Source: Pseudoalteromonas rubra (lineage in GTDB: Bacteria > Pseudomonadota > Gammaproteobacteria > Enterobacterales > Alteromonadaceae). From it: a stretch of 64,000 nucleotides of DNA. The notes under the pieces are model-generated. The model did not search any database. It had not been told where the DNA came from and saw only the letters and a program-made list of their open reading frames with translations. The stretch covers positions 62,001 through 126,000 of the forward strand of contig NZ_JXYA01000011.1 in the NCBI RefSeq assembly GCF_000967655.1. The letters run 5' to 3'. The translations under genes were made by a program, and so were the position numbers. Below, one piece after another: positions 8,097 to 16,523 of the stretch; within the stretch, counting starts at the first letter, position 1; each line of letters begins with the position of its first letter.

Positions 8097-9668
8097 ATGA
8101 AAGAAATTGATACCTTGCTCCAGCAGCACCAAGTGCCAAAGGGGCCGGGTTATTCCGTCGCTGTTTATCAAAACGGTAAGGTGGTTTATAGCGGTGCGGC
8201 AGGTCTGGCGGATATAGAGCGAAGCGTGAGTCTGACTGCGGCGTCGGTATTTGACATTGCCTCGGTATCTAAGCAGTTTACTGCCGCAGCCTTGGTGATA
8301 CTGGAGAAACAAGGCTTACTCAGTTTGGACGACAGGCTGGTCGATTATATCGATGGTTTGCCCGAATACTGCAACAGCATTAGCCTCAGACACTTGCTGA
8401 ACCATACCAGTGGTTTGCGTGATTACAACGAGTTGCTGTTTCAGGCGGGTGTTCAGCTCGATCAAGCCGTGAGCGACAGTCAGGCCCTGGCCATGATCAA
8501 ACGTCAGTATGCACTGGAATTTGCGCCGGGAGAGAAATTCGAATACTCAAACACAGGGTATTTTTTACTCGCTCTGGTGGTTCAGGTCGTGACTGGCAAA
8601 ACGCTTAGCCAGTTCAGCCAGCAAGCGATCTTGACGCCCCTGGAGATGACCAATAGCTATTTCTGGGGAAGAGCAGGCCAGGATCAGCCCCCGGTGGCAA
8701 AGGCCTATTGCGACGAAGGTATCGGCGGTTATGAGCCACAGATGGGCAACTGGCAGACGCTGGGAGACGGCGCGCTTTGCACAAATACGCAAGACTTGCT
8801 CAAGTGGGACAACATTTTTTACACGCAAGATCCATACTGGCGGGATGTCGCCGCGCGATTGCAGCAACCGGGTATGCTCAACAATGGAATGCCGACAGAG
8901 TACGGGCTGGGGCTCGAGTTTAGCTGCTATCGGGGCCAGCCAATCGTGTTTCACGACGGTTGCTGGGGTGGTTATTTGTCGCAATATCTGCGTTTTCCCG
9001 AGCAACAGCTGTCCGTGATTGTGTTGAGCAATGACGCAGACGGCGACCCTATTGGGCTGGCTGAAAGTATCGCTGATATTGTGCTTGCCAATGACCTGGT
9101 CGACGATCAGGTCCTGCCTGAGTTGGCGCAAAGAGAAGCGTTTAGCGAGTCTATGCTGCAAGCCCTGCCAGGCAGGTATGAGTTTTTGCATGAACCTGAA
9201 AACGGCTTTGAAATTGTGCGCAGTGGCGAGCAAATTACTTTGCTGTTTGGTGGTGAGCAGGTTTTATATCATGCAGGCGACGGCCAGTTAGTCAACGACG
9301 CTGGCCAGTTAACGGTGATATTTGATATGCAACAAAACCAGGTTGTGTGCTGGTTAGGCGCACGCACCGGCAAAGCCTATAAAGTTAGAAAAATTAACTA
9401 TTTTCAACCTTCTAAGGCAGATTTAAATAGACTGGTTGGTCTTTACTTTAGTGAAGAGTTGGACACTCAACTTGAAATTAGTCATAACGGGCGAGCATTA
9501 GTGATGATCAGCGCTGAAGAAGTGTACCAACTGGAATATAGCGAGTCAGATTTACTAAAGACCAGTCATGAGGATATAAGCAGGTTGAGAATTCAACAAT
9601 GCCAAGGCACTGTGAGTTTGTTCACGGGTGTGCATAATGTATTGAATATAGAATTTGTTAAAATTTAA
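8097..9668 (+). CDS. Serine hydrolase of the class C beta-lactamase/penicillin-binding fold
   Basis: About 523 residues from ATG 8097, which has an AGAGAAG site upstream; the longer frame from 8022 adds an atypical N-terminus. The active-site motifs are SVSK (Ser56, Lys59), YSN (Tyr150 to Asn152) and HDG (His286 to Gly288), the last replacing the KTG triad as in many esterase-like members. After about residue 370 a beta-rich C-terminal region follows, as in members with a lipocalin-like tail. No signal peptide is visible. As the last gene before a strong terminator in a peptide operon, it may be a tailoring esterase/peptidase or a self-protection hydrolase. A true beta-lactamase is unlikely given the HDG motif and cytoplasmic prediction. 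Confidence 0.8.
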   Translation: MKEIDTLLQQHQVPKGPGYSVAVYQNGKVVYSGAAGLADIERSVSLTAASVFDIASVSKQFTAAALVILEKQGLLSLDDRLVDYIDGLPEYCNSISLRHLLNHTSGLRDYNELLFQAGVQLDQAVSDSQALAMIKRQYALEFAPGEKFEYSNTGYFLLALVVQVVTGKTLSQFSQQAILTPLEMTNSYFWGRAGQDQPPVAKAYCDEGIGGYEPQMGNWQTLGDGALCTNTQDLLKWDNIFYTQDPYWRDVAARLQQPGMLNNGMPTEYGLGLEFSCYRGQPIVFHDGCWGGYLSQYLRFPEQQLSVIVLSNDADGDPIGLAESIADIVLANDLVDDQVLPELAQREAFSESMLQALPGRYEFLHEPENGFEIVRSGEQITLLFGGEQVLYHAGDGQLVNDAGQLTVIFDMQQNQVVCWLGARTGKAYKVRKINYFQPSKADLNRLVGLYFSEELDTQLEISHNGRALVMISAEEVYQLEYSESDLLKTSHEDISRLRIQQCQGTVSLFTGVHNVLNIEFVKI

Positions 9669-9794
9669 ATGCTGTTGAGTGAGCTGTGTTGTTGAAGTTT
9701 CGCAAAGAAAAGCTCTATTTGCTGCCCGGTATGATTGACCACAACAAAGACGCTCAGCGGCAGTAGCTAAATTCAGTTTAGTTAATTACATTGT

Positions 9795-9828
9795 AAAAAC
9801 CGCTCTGTGATTTAGAGCGGTTTTTTTG
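9795..9828 (+). terminator. Strong intrinsic terminator of the peptide operon
   Basis: A GC-rich hairpin (AACCGCTCT stem, GTGATTT loop, AGAGCGGTT stem) is followed directly by a run of T. It lies about 130 bp after the serine hydrolase stop and marks the 3' end of the first operon. Confidence 0.85.
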
Positions 9829-9933
9829 TGATCTTTGGCTGCACTTGTTTGTGACTTAGGTTTGGCACGCCTTGGTAGTCTTTGCAGGTGTGTTTCAACT
9901 CACCCCATCAGAACTTTCCATCAAAACTTTCCA

Positions 9934-10476
9934 TTAGAAAACGCCATTATCATTTTGAATATCGCCCCCGCTGAAAAGTGAGTAAATGCGCATGGACAGG
10001 TCCAGGGCCTGGATTGAGTCCCAGTGTTCTACAATGCGGCCGTCTTCGATGCGCCAGGTGTCGATGATGTTGATGCCTTTTTGGTCATTGCCGCGGTGAT
10101 CTTTATCCAGCGTGGCGTGGGAGTGAAAAATCACGAAGTCGCCGTCGGCGTAGATGTGTTTTACGTCGTAGCTGTAGTCCGGGTAATCCTCTACAAATTC
10201 TTGTAAAAAGCCGACCAGACCGGGAATTTTATCTGGCAGGTTGCGGTTGTGCTGCACATACGCACTGTCGTTGTAATGCTCTAATACATAATCAAAGTTG
10301 TGGTTGTTCATCAGGTTTTGCACAAAGTCGGTGACCAGGCGTGCGTTTTTCTGCTCCTGCTCGCTCCAGTTTGGCTTTTGTAACTCGCTGAAATTAATCG
10401 TCGGTGCGTCTTTACCTGCGGCAAAGGTCATGGTGCTTACCAGTAAAAGTAGGGTGGCGCTTAGGGTTTTCAACAT
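9934..10476 (-). CDS. Secreted SnoaL-like/NTF2-fold protein
   Basis: A 180-residue protein with a Sec signal peptide (hydrophobic core LSATLLLLVSTMTFA, cleavage expected near AFAAG-type residues around 20). The mature part has the pattern of the SnoaL/ester-cyclase-like NTF2 fold: VTDFVQNLMNNHNF, YVQHNRNLPDKIPGL, then HIYADGDFVIFHSHATL and IDTWRIEDGRIVEHWD. This fold binds or rearranges small molecules, but many members have no known reaction. An AGGAG site precedes the ATG on the minus strand. It faces the first operon tail to tail and shares no obvious operon with either cluster. It may be unrelated to both. Confidence 0.75.
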   Translation of the reverse strand: MLKTLSATLLLLVSTMTFAAGKDAPTINFSELQKPNWSEQEQKNARLVTDFVQNLMNNHNFDYVLEHYNDSAYVQHNRNLPDKIPGLVGFLQEFVEDYPDYSYDVKHIYADGDFVIFHSHATLDKDHRGNDQKGINIIDTWRIEDGRIVEHWDSIQALDLSMRIYSLFSGGDIQNDNGVF

Positions 10477-11296
10477 GGGGTGCTCCTCAGTTGCAAAATT
10501 GGGCTTTAAGTCTCATCTGGTAACCATAGTAATTATTAGTAACTTCCTTTGCAAGAAGGCACAAAATGCGTACCAGGGCACTTTTTGGTAACCCAGGTTG
10601 CTAGCAATTGGGGTGATTGAGTGTACGCTGGCGCTGCGTATTGCACCTTAAAAAAGCATGACGGAGTAGGCCATTGTGGTGGATTTTTTGACGTAAGATT
10701 TTGAAAATATTTGAAATAAAAAGAAAAGCCGGACTCAACTAAACGACATAAGTACGATTCTGTGCCTTCACCCGTTCACTGAGCCAATTCAAGCCAGACA
10801 AAAATACACGGCATACCAATACGCGAGGTTTTTTTGATGGCTGGGGCTTTAGTGCTGAGCGGTTCTGCCGCCAGCCGGGTGTGCCGAGCTGAAAACACGA
10901 CAGCGTATCTGGTGCCAAAAGCAAGCACCGCACTAAAGCTGTTTTATCAAAGCAGGAGCCGCCTCGATTATGCCAATGGGTAAATTTGGGTACACATTGC
11001 GTACCCGTTGTTGTATATTTTTAAGGCTGAAAAGATCAGCAGATATGCATACACCGCCCTTAAGACGGGTAACCGGTCGTCGGTAGTACAGGCGATACGG
11101 GTAGCAGGCTAAGGGCTATCAGGCCGGTGCGCAGCACTACATCACAGGGCCAAATTGTTGGCTGGCTGTGTTGTTAGCCTTTAACAGGCTAAGTTGTGTT
11201 GCTATGTACTCGGGCAAGGTCGTTATTATCGGCAATCTGTTTGGCCCTGAGCCACACGCTTACATGTAATTGGTCTCTCTGTGAGCGGCCGATCCA

Positions 11297-11305
11297 GGGG
11301 GGGGG
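11297..11305. repeat. G9 homopolymer tract upstream of the AraC regulator
   Basis: Nine consecutive G residues about 55 bp before a TATAAT box and 160 bp before the regulator start. Such tracts slip during replication and could change promoter spacing. A functional role is not shown. Confidence 0.6.
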
Positions 11306-11360
11306 TTGGTGCTGGCAGTGTTGGTGCTATCTGGGTTTCTTTTTGCGCCCGCTTTTGATG

Positions 11361-11366
11361 TATAAT
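11361..11366 (+). promoter_or_regulatory. Possible -10 box for the AraC-family regulator
   Basis: A perfect TATAAT lies about 100 bp before the start codon and is immediately preceded by TG. No good -35 hexamer is seen at the usual distance, so activator-dependent or weak initiation is possible. Confidence 0.35.
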
Positions 11367-11466
11367 AAGTCATAAAATCATGGGTTTATTCTTATATATT
11401 CGAGTAGTCTGGTGTCGGTTTAGTGCACCGAGTTGAATTCGGGAATGACAAAGGAAGGTTTAACGG

Positions 11467-12399
11467 ATGCACAGTGTCGATCCACTCAGTCTATTTATTT
11501 CACATTTGGCGCCTCAGTGTGAGGTGTTTTCGCATGTTCAGCTAAGAGCTCCCTGGGGGATAGAAGAAAACAAGCAGGATAACTGCAGTTTCAGCTTTGT
11601 GAAGGAAGGAAGTTGTATCGTTGAGCTGGCTACCGGCAATACCGTGCAACTGAATTCCGGGCAGTTAATGTTGCTGCCTTATGGCACCGCACACAAAATC
11701 ATGAGTGATCATGGGGTACACTGCCAAAATAGCAGAGAGCTGTTTGTTGAAAGCGCCACCAGTGCTGCTGATATGGTGATAGGGGGACAGGGCAACCCCT
11801 GTTACATGATGTGTGGCTGCTTTGTGTTTTCTCCCATTCAGTATTGGGGTGGCACGCAGATGAGCAGCTCTTTGCCTGAAGTGATCATCATAGATGCGCC
11901 GCAACACGGTAAGCTGGACACCATCTTGTCGTGGATTTATGAAGAGAATAAAACGCCGTCGGCCGGGCGTTATTTGGCGCAAAAAGGGCTGCTCGAATTG
12001 TTGCTGGTCGAAGTGCTGAGAAGCCTGGATCGCACGTCTTTTAATCCCAGCTGGCTGCAGGCTTTACACGATAGGTTTTTGGCACCTGTGATGCTGGCAA
12101 TTCAGGAGCAGCTGCAAAAAGACTGGAGTCTGGAAGAGCTTGCAAGCATCGCAGCGCTGTCTAAATCGTCTTTTTCTACCCGTTTTAAGCAAGTCACCGG
12201 TATATCTCCGCTTAACTTTGTGCGGCAATGGCGTTGCCTGGTGGCGGCCAGGTTACTGGCATCTACCAACCTGCCTCTTAAAAAAGTGGCGTCAGAATGT
12301 GGCTTTCAGTCACCAGATGTACTGATCCGAAATTTCCGTCAGTTTCATAATCTAACCCCTATCCAGTTTCGCAAAGTACATCGGCTAGATACCCCCTAG
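11467..12399 (+). CDS. AraC-family transcriptional regulator
   Basis: A 310-residue protein. The N-terminal half is a cupin-type sensing domain (residues about 8-190) with the segment YMMCGCFVFSP, as in cupin_6 AraC proteins. The C-terminal 100 residues hold the two helix-turn-helix motifs: WSLEELASIAALSKSSFSTRFKQ, then LPLKKVASECGFQSPDVLIRNFRQ, followed by NLTPIQFRK. It has an AAGGAAGG-like ribosome binding site. It is transcribed in the same direction as the 12685-23814 operon and ends about 290 bp upstream of it. The likely role is pathway-specific control of that operon, with the ligand unknown. The family assignment is secure; the target is inferred from position. Confidence 0.9.
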   Translation: MHSVDPLSLFISHLAPQCEVFSHVQLRAPWGIEENKQDNCSFSFVKEGSCIVELATGNTVQLNSGQLMLLPYGTAHKIMSDHGVHCQNSRELFVESATSAADMVIGGQGNPCYMMCGCFVFSPIQYWGGTQMSSSLPEVIIIDAPQHGKLDTILSWIYEENKTPSAGRYLAQKGLLELLLVEVLRSLDRTSFNPSWLQALHDRFLAPVMLAIQEQLQKDWSLEELASIAALSKSSFSTRFKQVTGISPLNFVRQWRCLVAARLLASTNLPLKKVASECGFQSPDVLIRNFRQFHNLTPIQFRKVHRLDTP

Positions 12400-12684
12400 C
12401 CGATTTTTAAACTCTTAATTTAAATCAATATTTGTATTTACTGGCTCTTCATTCCAATCGCCAGTGCAACTGCATATTGTCTGCAAAATACAGTGTACCC
12501 CCTGTCGTTGAGTTGGCTTAACTGAGGACGACCAGACACCTGCTTTGTGATTTCAACACGAAAAATCGACGTTAAATTCAAATTTGTAGATGTAAAAAAT
12601 TAGTTGCACTTTTGGCAGTAGTAATTTGGGAACGGCTCAAGTTAACGTAGCGCCATTAATTTTTTCATGAGATTAGGAGCATGT

Positions 12685-13536
12685 ATGTCAACTATCAATT
12701 CAGCATTTGTGACAGGTGGAACAGGGAATATCGGCAGTGCAATTGTGCAGGAGCTGCTGGCGCATAAGTACCAGGTCAAAGTGCTATGCAAGGATGAAGA
12801 CAGTGCGGGCAAGGTCACGCAGATGGGCGCAACACCGGTGTTAGGGTCGTTAACCGAGCCGCAGGCATGGGTGAATGAACTCTATGAGTGTGACGCGTTT
12901 ATTCATACAGCCTGTACGTTTGACGAGCACATGGCCGACGTTGACCACGCAGTGATGCAGGCCATTGCCAACAATGCGTTACAGCGCATCAATCCGCTGA
13001 TCGTCGTTTATACCGCCGGGTGCTGGACATACGGCAGTCACGACGCCGTGATCACGGAATCAACACCCAAGCAATCTGTGGCCGACTTCCAGTGGATGCT
13101 GGATAGCATCGAGTTTTTATCGGGTAAGGAAAACATTGATCTGCGAGTGGTCAGCCCGGCAAACGTGGTCAGCGAGGAAGAGCACTTCCTGCCGCCTATT
13201 CTGAGCTGGGAGCTAGAGCGTTGTGGCCATCCTGCGCTACCAAAAGAGGCAACCCAGACCTGGTCACTGGTGGAGCGTAAAAATCTGGCGCAATTGTATC
13301 GCCTGGTGGCAGAAAACGGCCGCAACGGAGAAGAGTATATCGGTTCAGCCGAGCACCGTGCTCCGCTAAAAGATTTACTGCAAAAGCTGTCGGATCAACC
13401 GCTTGAGTGTGGCTTAGAGTCACAGTGGGCAGAAATCTACGGGACCTGGACCGAGGGTTATAGCCTGACGCAGGTTTTTTCAAGTGACAAGGCGATCAGG
13501 GAACTTGGCTGGCAGCCAAAGACGTTTTTAAGTTAA
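12685..13536 (+). CDS. NAD(P)-dependent epimerase/dehydratase-like atypical SDR
   Basis: A 283-residue Rossmann protein. ATG 12685 is preferred over ATG 12667 because AGGAG sits 6 bases before it. The nucleotide-binding motif TGGTGNIGSA is at the N-terminus and the SDR-like YTAGCWTYG strand is near residue 115. The usual YxxxK catalytic Lys is not obvious after that Tyr, so reduction or epimerisation by the standard mechanism is uncertain. It may instead act as a reductase of the atypical NmrA/epimerase type. It is the first gene of the second biosynthetic operon and sits 57 bp before the flavoprotein gene. Confidence 0.82.
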   Translation: MSTINSAFVTGGTGNIGSAIVQELLAHKYQVKVLCKDEDSAGKVTQMGATPVLGSLTEPQAWVNELYECDAFIHTACTFDEHMADVDHAVMQAIANNALQRINPLIVVYTAGCWTYGSHDAVITESTPKQSVADFQWMLDSIEFLSGKENIDLRVVSPANVVSEEEHFLPPILSWELERCGHPALPKEATQTWSLVERKNLAQLYRLVAENGRNGEEYIGSAEHRAPLKDLLQKLSDQPLECGLESQWAEIYGTWTEGYSLTQVFSSDKAIRELGWQPKTFLS

Positions 13537-13593
13537 CAGTACTATCGGAAGTTTCAGTCAATAGTAACCATTATTATTTTAAGGGGTAATATT

Positions 13594-15180
13594 TTGAAAA
13601 AGCATAAGTATGTCATTATTGGCGCAGGCCCAGCAGGTTTGCAAACCGCCTACTTTTTGCAGGCGTTAGGTTTGGATTATCTGGTTCTGGATGCGGCGCC
13701 TGCATGTGGAGCGGCTTTTGTTAAGTACCCGGTACACAGAAAGCTGATTTCTATCAACAAGGTTTTTACCGGAAGTGATGATTATGAGTTCAATTTACGC
13801 CATGACTGGAACTCTCTGTTAACCGACGATCAGGGCATTAAGTTCTCTAATTACGATACTAACCTGTTTCCGCATGCGGACAGCATGGTGGAGTATCTGA
13901 ATGGATTTAAAGCGCGTTATGACCTGAATGTTCAGTTTGACTGTCAGGTAACCAACATTCGTAAAACGGACAAGTTTGTTATTGAGACGAAGGCTGGCGA
14001 TGTCTTTGAGGCAGAAATATGTATTTACGCGGGTGGTTTTACCAAAGCGAATCTGCCGGAGAATATTGATGGATACGAGCACGTAGTCGATTATTCCGAC
14101 ATGGATATCGAGCCAAGTCACTATAACAACAAAAGGGTGTTAGTGATTGGTAAAGGCAACTCGGCATTTGAAACCGCCGATCACCTGGCGGGCAATGCGG
14201 CGCTGATCCACATCTGTAGCCCAGAAAAGCTAAAGTTTGCCTGGCAGTCGCATTACGTTGGTCACTTGCGCGCCGTAAATAACAATATCCTGGATATGTA
14301 CCAGCTGAAATCTCAGCATGCCATTATGGACGCCGACATCAGTCACATCAAAAAGGTGGGCGACCAATATGCCGTGACCTTCCACTACAAGCATGCCAAC
14401 GGCGAAGTCGAAACCATTATGTATGACACTGTGTTGTCGTGCGCCGGGTTTAAAATGGCCGACGATATCTGGGGCGAAGGCTGCGAAGTTAATACGCAGT
14501 TTAACGGCAAGTTCCCGTGTCTGAAGCGTAATTTTGAATCGAGCAATATCAGCGACCTGTATTTTGCTGGCACCCTGACACACGTGCTGGATTACAGAAA
14601 AGCAACGTCCGGGTTTATCCACGGGTTCAGATATTGCTGTAAGGCGTTGGTAAATATACTGGCCAAACAGTACGAAGGGGCCAGCTGGCCGGGTGAGGCT
14701 GTGCCAGCATCGGCAGCAGACTTTACGCAATCCATTATTAAGCGTGTTAACCGAGCCAGCTCGCTGTGGCAACAACCGGGATATTTTTCTGATGTGGTCC
14801 TGGCTGAGCAAGGACAATACATTAGCGACATTCCGGCTGAGTATGCGATTGAGCTGTTTAGCAGCAAAAGTGTCTATTTCGTTGTGACGATGGAATATGG
14901 TCATTCCGAATCAGGTGACATTTTTGAAGCTGAGCGCATCAACAAGGATGCCTACAACCAGGGCCAGGAAAGCCTGTTCTTACACCCTGTGATCCGTGAG
15001 TATCACTTTGGGGTTCAAACGTCAGAGCACCACATTATTGAAGATTTGGAAGCAGACTGGACAGATCCGGAGATGGTTGAGGCACTTGAGCACTACCTGA
15101 CGCAATGTATGGTTGCTTTGAGTGAACAATCCACGCAAACCGCGGATCCTGAGCGCTCTAAACTTGGTGAGGATGCATAA
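13594..15180 (+). CDS. FAD-dependent oxidoreductase, FOXRED2/flavin-monooxygenase-like
   Basis: A 528-residue protein starting at TTG 13594, supported by AAGGGG seven bases upstream and a FAD-binding motif at once after it (IGAGPAGLQTAYFLQ). The next part, YPVHRKLISINK then EFNLRHDWNSLL, closely resembles eukaryotic FOXRED2 (ERFAD) and related flavin monooxygenases. A second Rossmann motif, VIGKGNSAFETADHL, should bind NAD(P)H. The last 150 residues match nothing I recognise and may be a separate domain. No signal peptide is visible. In this operon it is the likely oxygenation step, for example N- or C-hydroxylation of an amino-acid-derived substrate. Its stop is separated by one base from the radical SAM start. 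Confidence 0.82.
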   Translation: MKKHKYVIIGAGPAGLQTAYFLQALGLDYLVLDAAPACGAAFVKYPVHRKLISINKVFTGSDDYEFNLRHDWNSLLTDDQGIKFSNYDTNLFPHADSMVEYLNGFKARYDLNVQFDCQVTNIRKTDKFVIETKAGDVFEAEICIYAGGFTKANLPENIDGYEHVVDYSDMDIEPSHYNNKRVLVIGKGNSAFETADHLAGNAALIHICSPEKLKFAWQSHYVGHLRAVNNNILDMYQLKSQHAIMDADISHIKKVGDQYAVTFHYKHANGEVETIMYDTVLSCAGFKMADDIWGEGCEVNTQFNGKFPCLKRNFESSNISDLYFAGTLTHVLDYRKATSGFIHGFRYCCKALVNILAKQYEGASWPGEAVPASAADFTQSIIKRVNRASSLWQQPGYFSDVVLAEQGQYISDIPAEYAIELFSSKSVYFVVTMEYGHSESGDIFEAERINKDAYNQGQESLFLHPVIREYHFGVQTSEHHIIEDLEADWTDPEMVEALEHYLTQCMVALSEQSTQTADPERSKLGEDA

Positions 15181-15181
15181 A

Positions 15182-16522
15182 ATGTACACCAGTGTTTATC
15201 CAATTACTTACTATTTTTATCCAATACTCGAAGTGTTGTCGCGCCCGTCTTTGCAGCAGGACTTTGAGAGGACCTTGGATAGTGAGCGTAACCACGATGC
15301 GGAAGCTGTGTTATATCTGCACATCCCGTATTGTCAGGATCTGTGTAAGTTTTGCCCGTTTCACGTTCGTGTGCAAAACAGAGCGGAGATCATGTATCGC
15401 TATGTAGATGCGATGTGTGCTGAAATTGACATGCTGAGCCAGCGTCGTTATACCGCCGATATTGAATATCAGGCAGTGTATTTTGGGGGGGGCTCTCCGT
15501 CGACCCTGCCGCCAGAGTTGATTGAACAGCTCATAGTGAAGTTACGCAATACCTTTAAGTTTAAACCTGACTGTGAGTGGAGCTTCGAAGGCGAGCCAAA
15601 TACACTCTCCGACATCACGCGATTGAACATCCTTAAAGAGCACGGTATTTCCCGTATTTCTTATGGTGTTCAGACGTTCGATCCCAAAATGCGCGATCTG
15701 CTGAACATTAACGCCGACCTGGAGAATGTACACAAGTGTCTTGAGCTAGGCCGGAAACTGGAATTCAGCGATATCAACATTGATATGATGTATAACCTGC
15801 CGGGACAGGATATTAATCAGCTGAACCTGGACTGTGCACAGCTAGAGCGCGACCAGTACGACAGCATCGACTATTACAATTTGCACTATTATGGCTTTCC
15901 CAAGTCATTTTTGAGCCGCATGGACAGTGGCGATATCCCGCCAAAGCCTTCTGAGTTTTCTCAGGTTGCTCAGTATTTGCAGTTAAAGCAACGGCTACAG
16001 GAATTGGGTTATTGTAACCCGGCCGATCAGCACTTTTCGAAGTTTAAAACGCTTAACCACTTTATGCGCCTGCTGTGGGGTGGGGGTTATGGTCAGCACA
16101 GTGCAGAAACGGTCGCGATTGGCTCTTCTGCCCGCGGTTACATTAATGGCCAGGTGTACCTTAATGAAGAGCGCGATTCCACGTATGTGAAGCGTGTGAA
16201 TAAAGGTGAATTACCGCTGATGCGCTTCTCTGACTCACTGGAAGTTCCGGCGAACCGGGGTGCCTTGTTTGGGCTCAAATTCTTCAGAATTGAGAAACGC
16301 TTCACGGACGCGATCCGCAGTATCCCTGCCGGGTTGATCGAGCAGTGGATGAAAGAAGGCTTAATGTACGAAACGGCTGAGGCATTCCATGTCACTGAGC
16401 AAGGTAAGCTCTGGCTTGTGAACATGGGTTACGACCTGATGGAAGACCGCCAGACCGGGCTTGCGGGTATGTCACGGGAATCGCTGGAAAGCTCAAGTGC
16501 AACCAGAACAGGGACTTTCTAA
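15182..16522 (+). CDS. HemN-like radical SAM enzyme
   Basis: A 446-residue protein from ATG 15182, one base after the previous stop. The iron-sulfur motif CxxxCxxC is at Cys51, Cys55 and Cys58 within YLHIPYCQDLCKFCPF. GGGSPSTLP corresponds to the HemN GGGTPT SAM-binding loop, and ISYGVQTFDP and a C-terminal HemN-type domain (about 360-440) follow. HemN itself decarboxylates coproporphyrinogen, but relatives catalyse methylation, cyclopropanation and haem opening in specialised pathways. Its operon context makes a haem role unlikely. The GGG motif is encoded by a run of eight G, a possible slippage site. The exact reaction cannot be predicted. Confidence 0.87.
   Translation: MYTSVYPITYYFYPILEVLSRPSLQQDFERTLDSERNHDAEAVLYLHIPYCQDLCKFCPFHVRVQNRAEIMYRYVDAMCAEIDMLSQRRYTADIEYQAVYFGGGSPSTLPPELIEQLIVKLRNTFKFKPDCEWSFEGEPNTLSDITRLNILKEHGISRISYGVQTFDPKMRDLLNINADLENVHKCLELGRKLEFSDINIDMMYNLPGQDINQLNLDCAQLERDQYDSIDYYNLHYYGFPKSFLSRMDSGDIPPKPSEFSQVAQYLQLKQRLQELGYCNPADQHFSKFKTLNHFMRLLWGGGYGQHSAETVAIGSSARGYINGQVYLNEERDSTYVKRVNKGELPLMRFSDSLEVPANRGALFGLKFFRIEKRFTDAIRSIPAGLIEQWMKEGLMYETAEAFHVTEQGKLWLVNMGYDLMEDRQTGLAGMSRESLESSSATRTGTF
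15485..15492. repeat. G8 homopolymer inside the radical SAM gene
   Basis: Eight consecutive G encode the conserved Gly-Gly-Gly of the SAM-binding loop. All three glycines could have been encoded without a homopolymer. A slip of one base would frameshift the enzyme at about codon 104. Confidence 0.7.
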
Positions 16523-16523
16523 T

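Larger units (their letters stand above)
10477..11466. other. Gene-poor intergenic region of about 1 kb
   Basis: No convincing gene was found between the SnoaL-like gene and the AraC regulator. Visible items are a small imperfect hairpin (GGGTAC to GTACCC, 10988-11006), a G9 tract (11297-11305) and a TATAAT box at 11361-11366. A 64-codon frame on the minus strand (10739-10933) has no recognisable domain or good ribosome binding site. The stretch may be a decayed gene remnant or a long regulatory region. Confidence 0.5.

Noticed and set aside
8565..9233. 222-codon minus-strand frame
   Set aside because: Lies wholly inside the serine hydrolase gene, whose motifs are clear; no recognisable domain in the antisense frame.
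10739..10933. 64-codon minus-strand frame in the gap between clusters
   Set aside because: No good ribosome binding site, signal or known domain; Arg/Leu/Ser-rich composition typical of chance frames. It may be a remnant but cannot be supported as a gene.
14230..14904. 224-codon minus-strand frame
   Set aside because: Antisense shadow of the FOXRED2-like gene.
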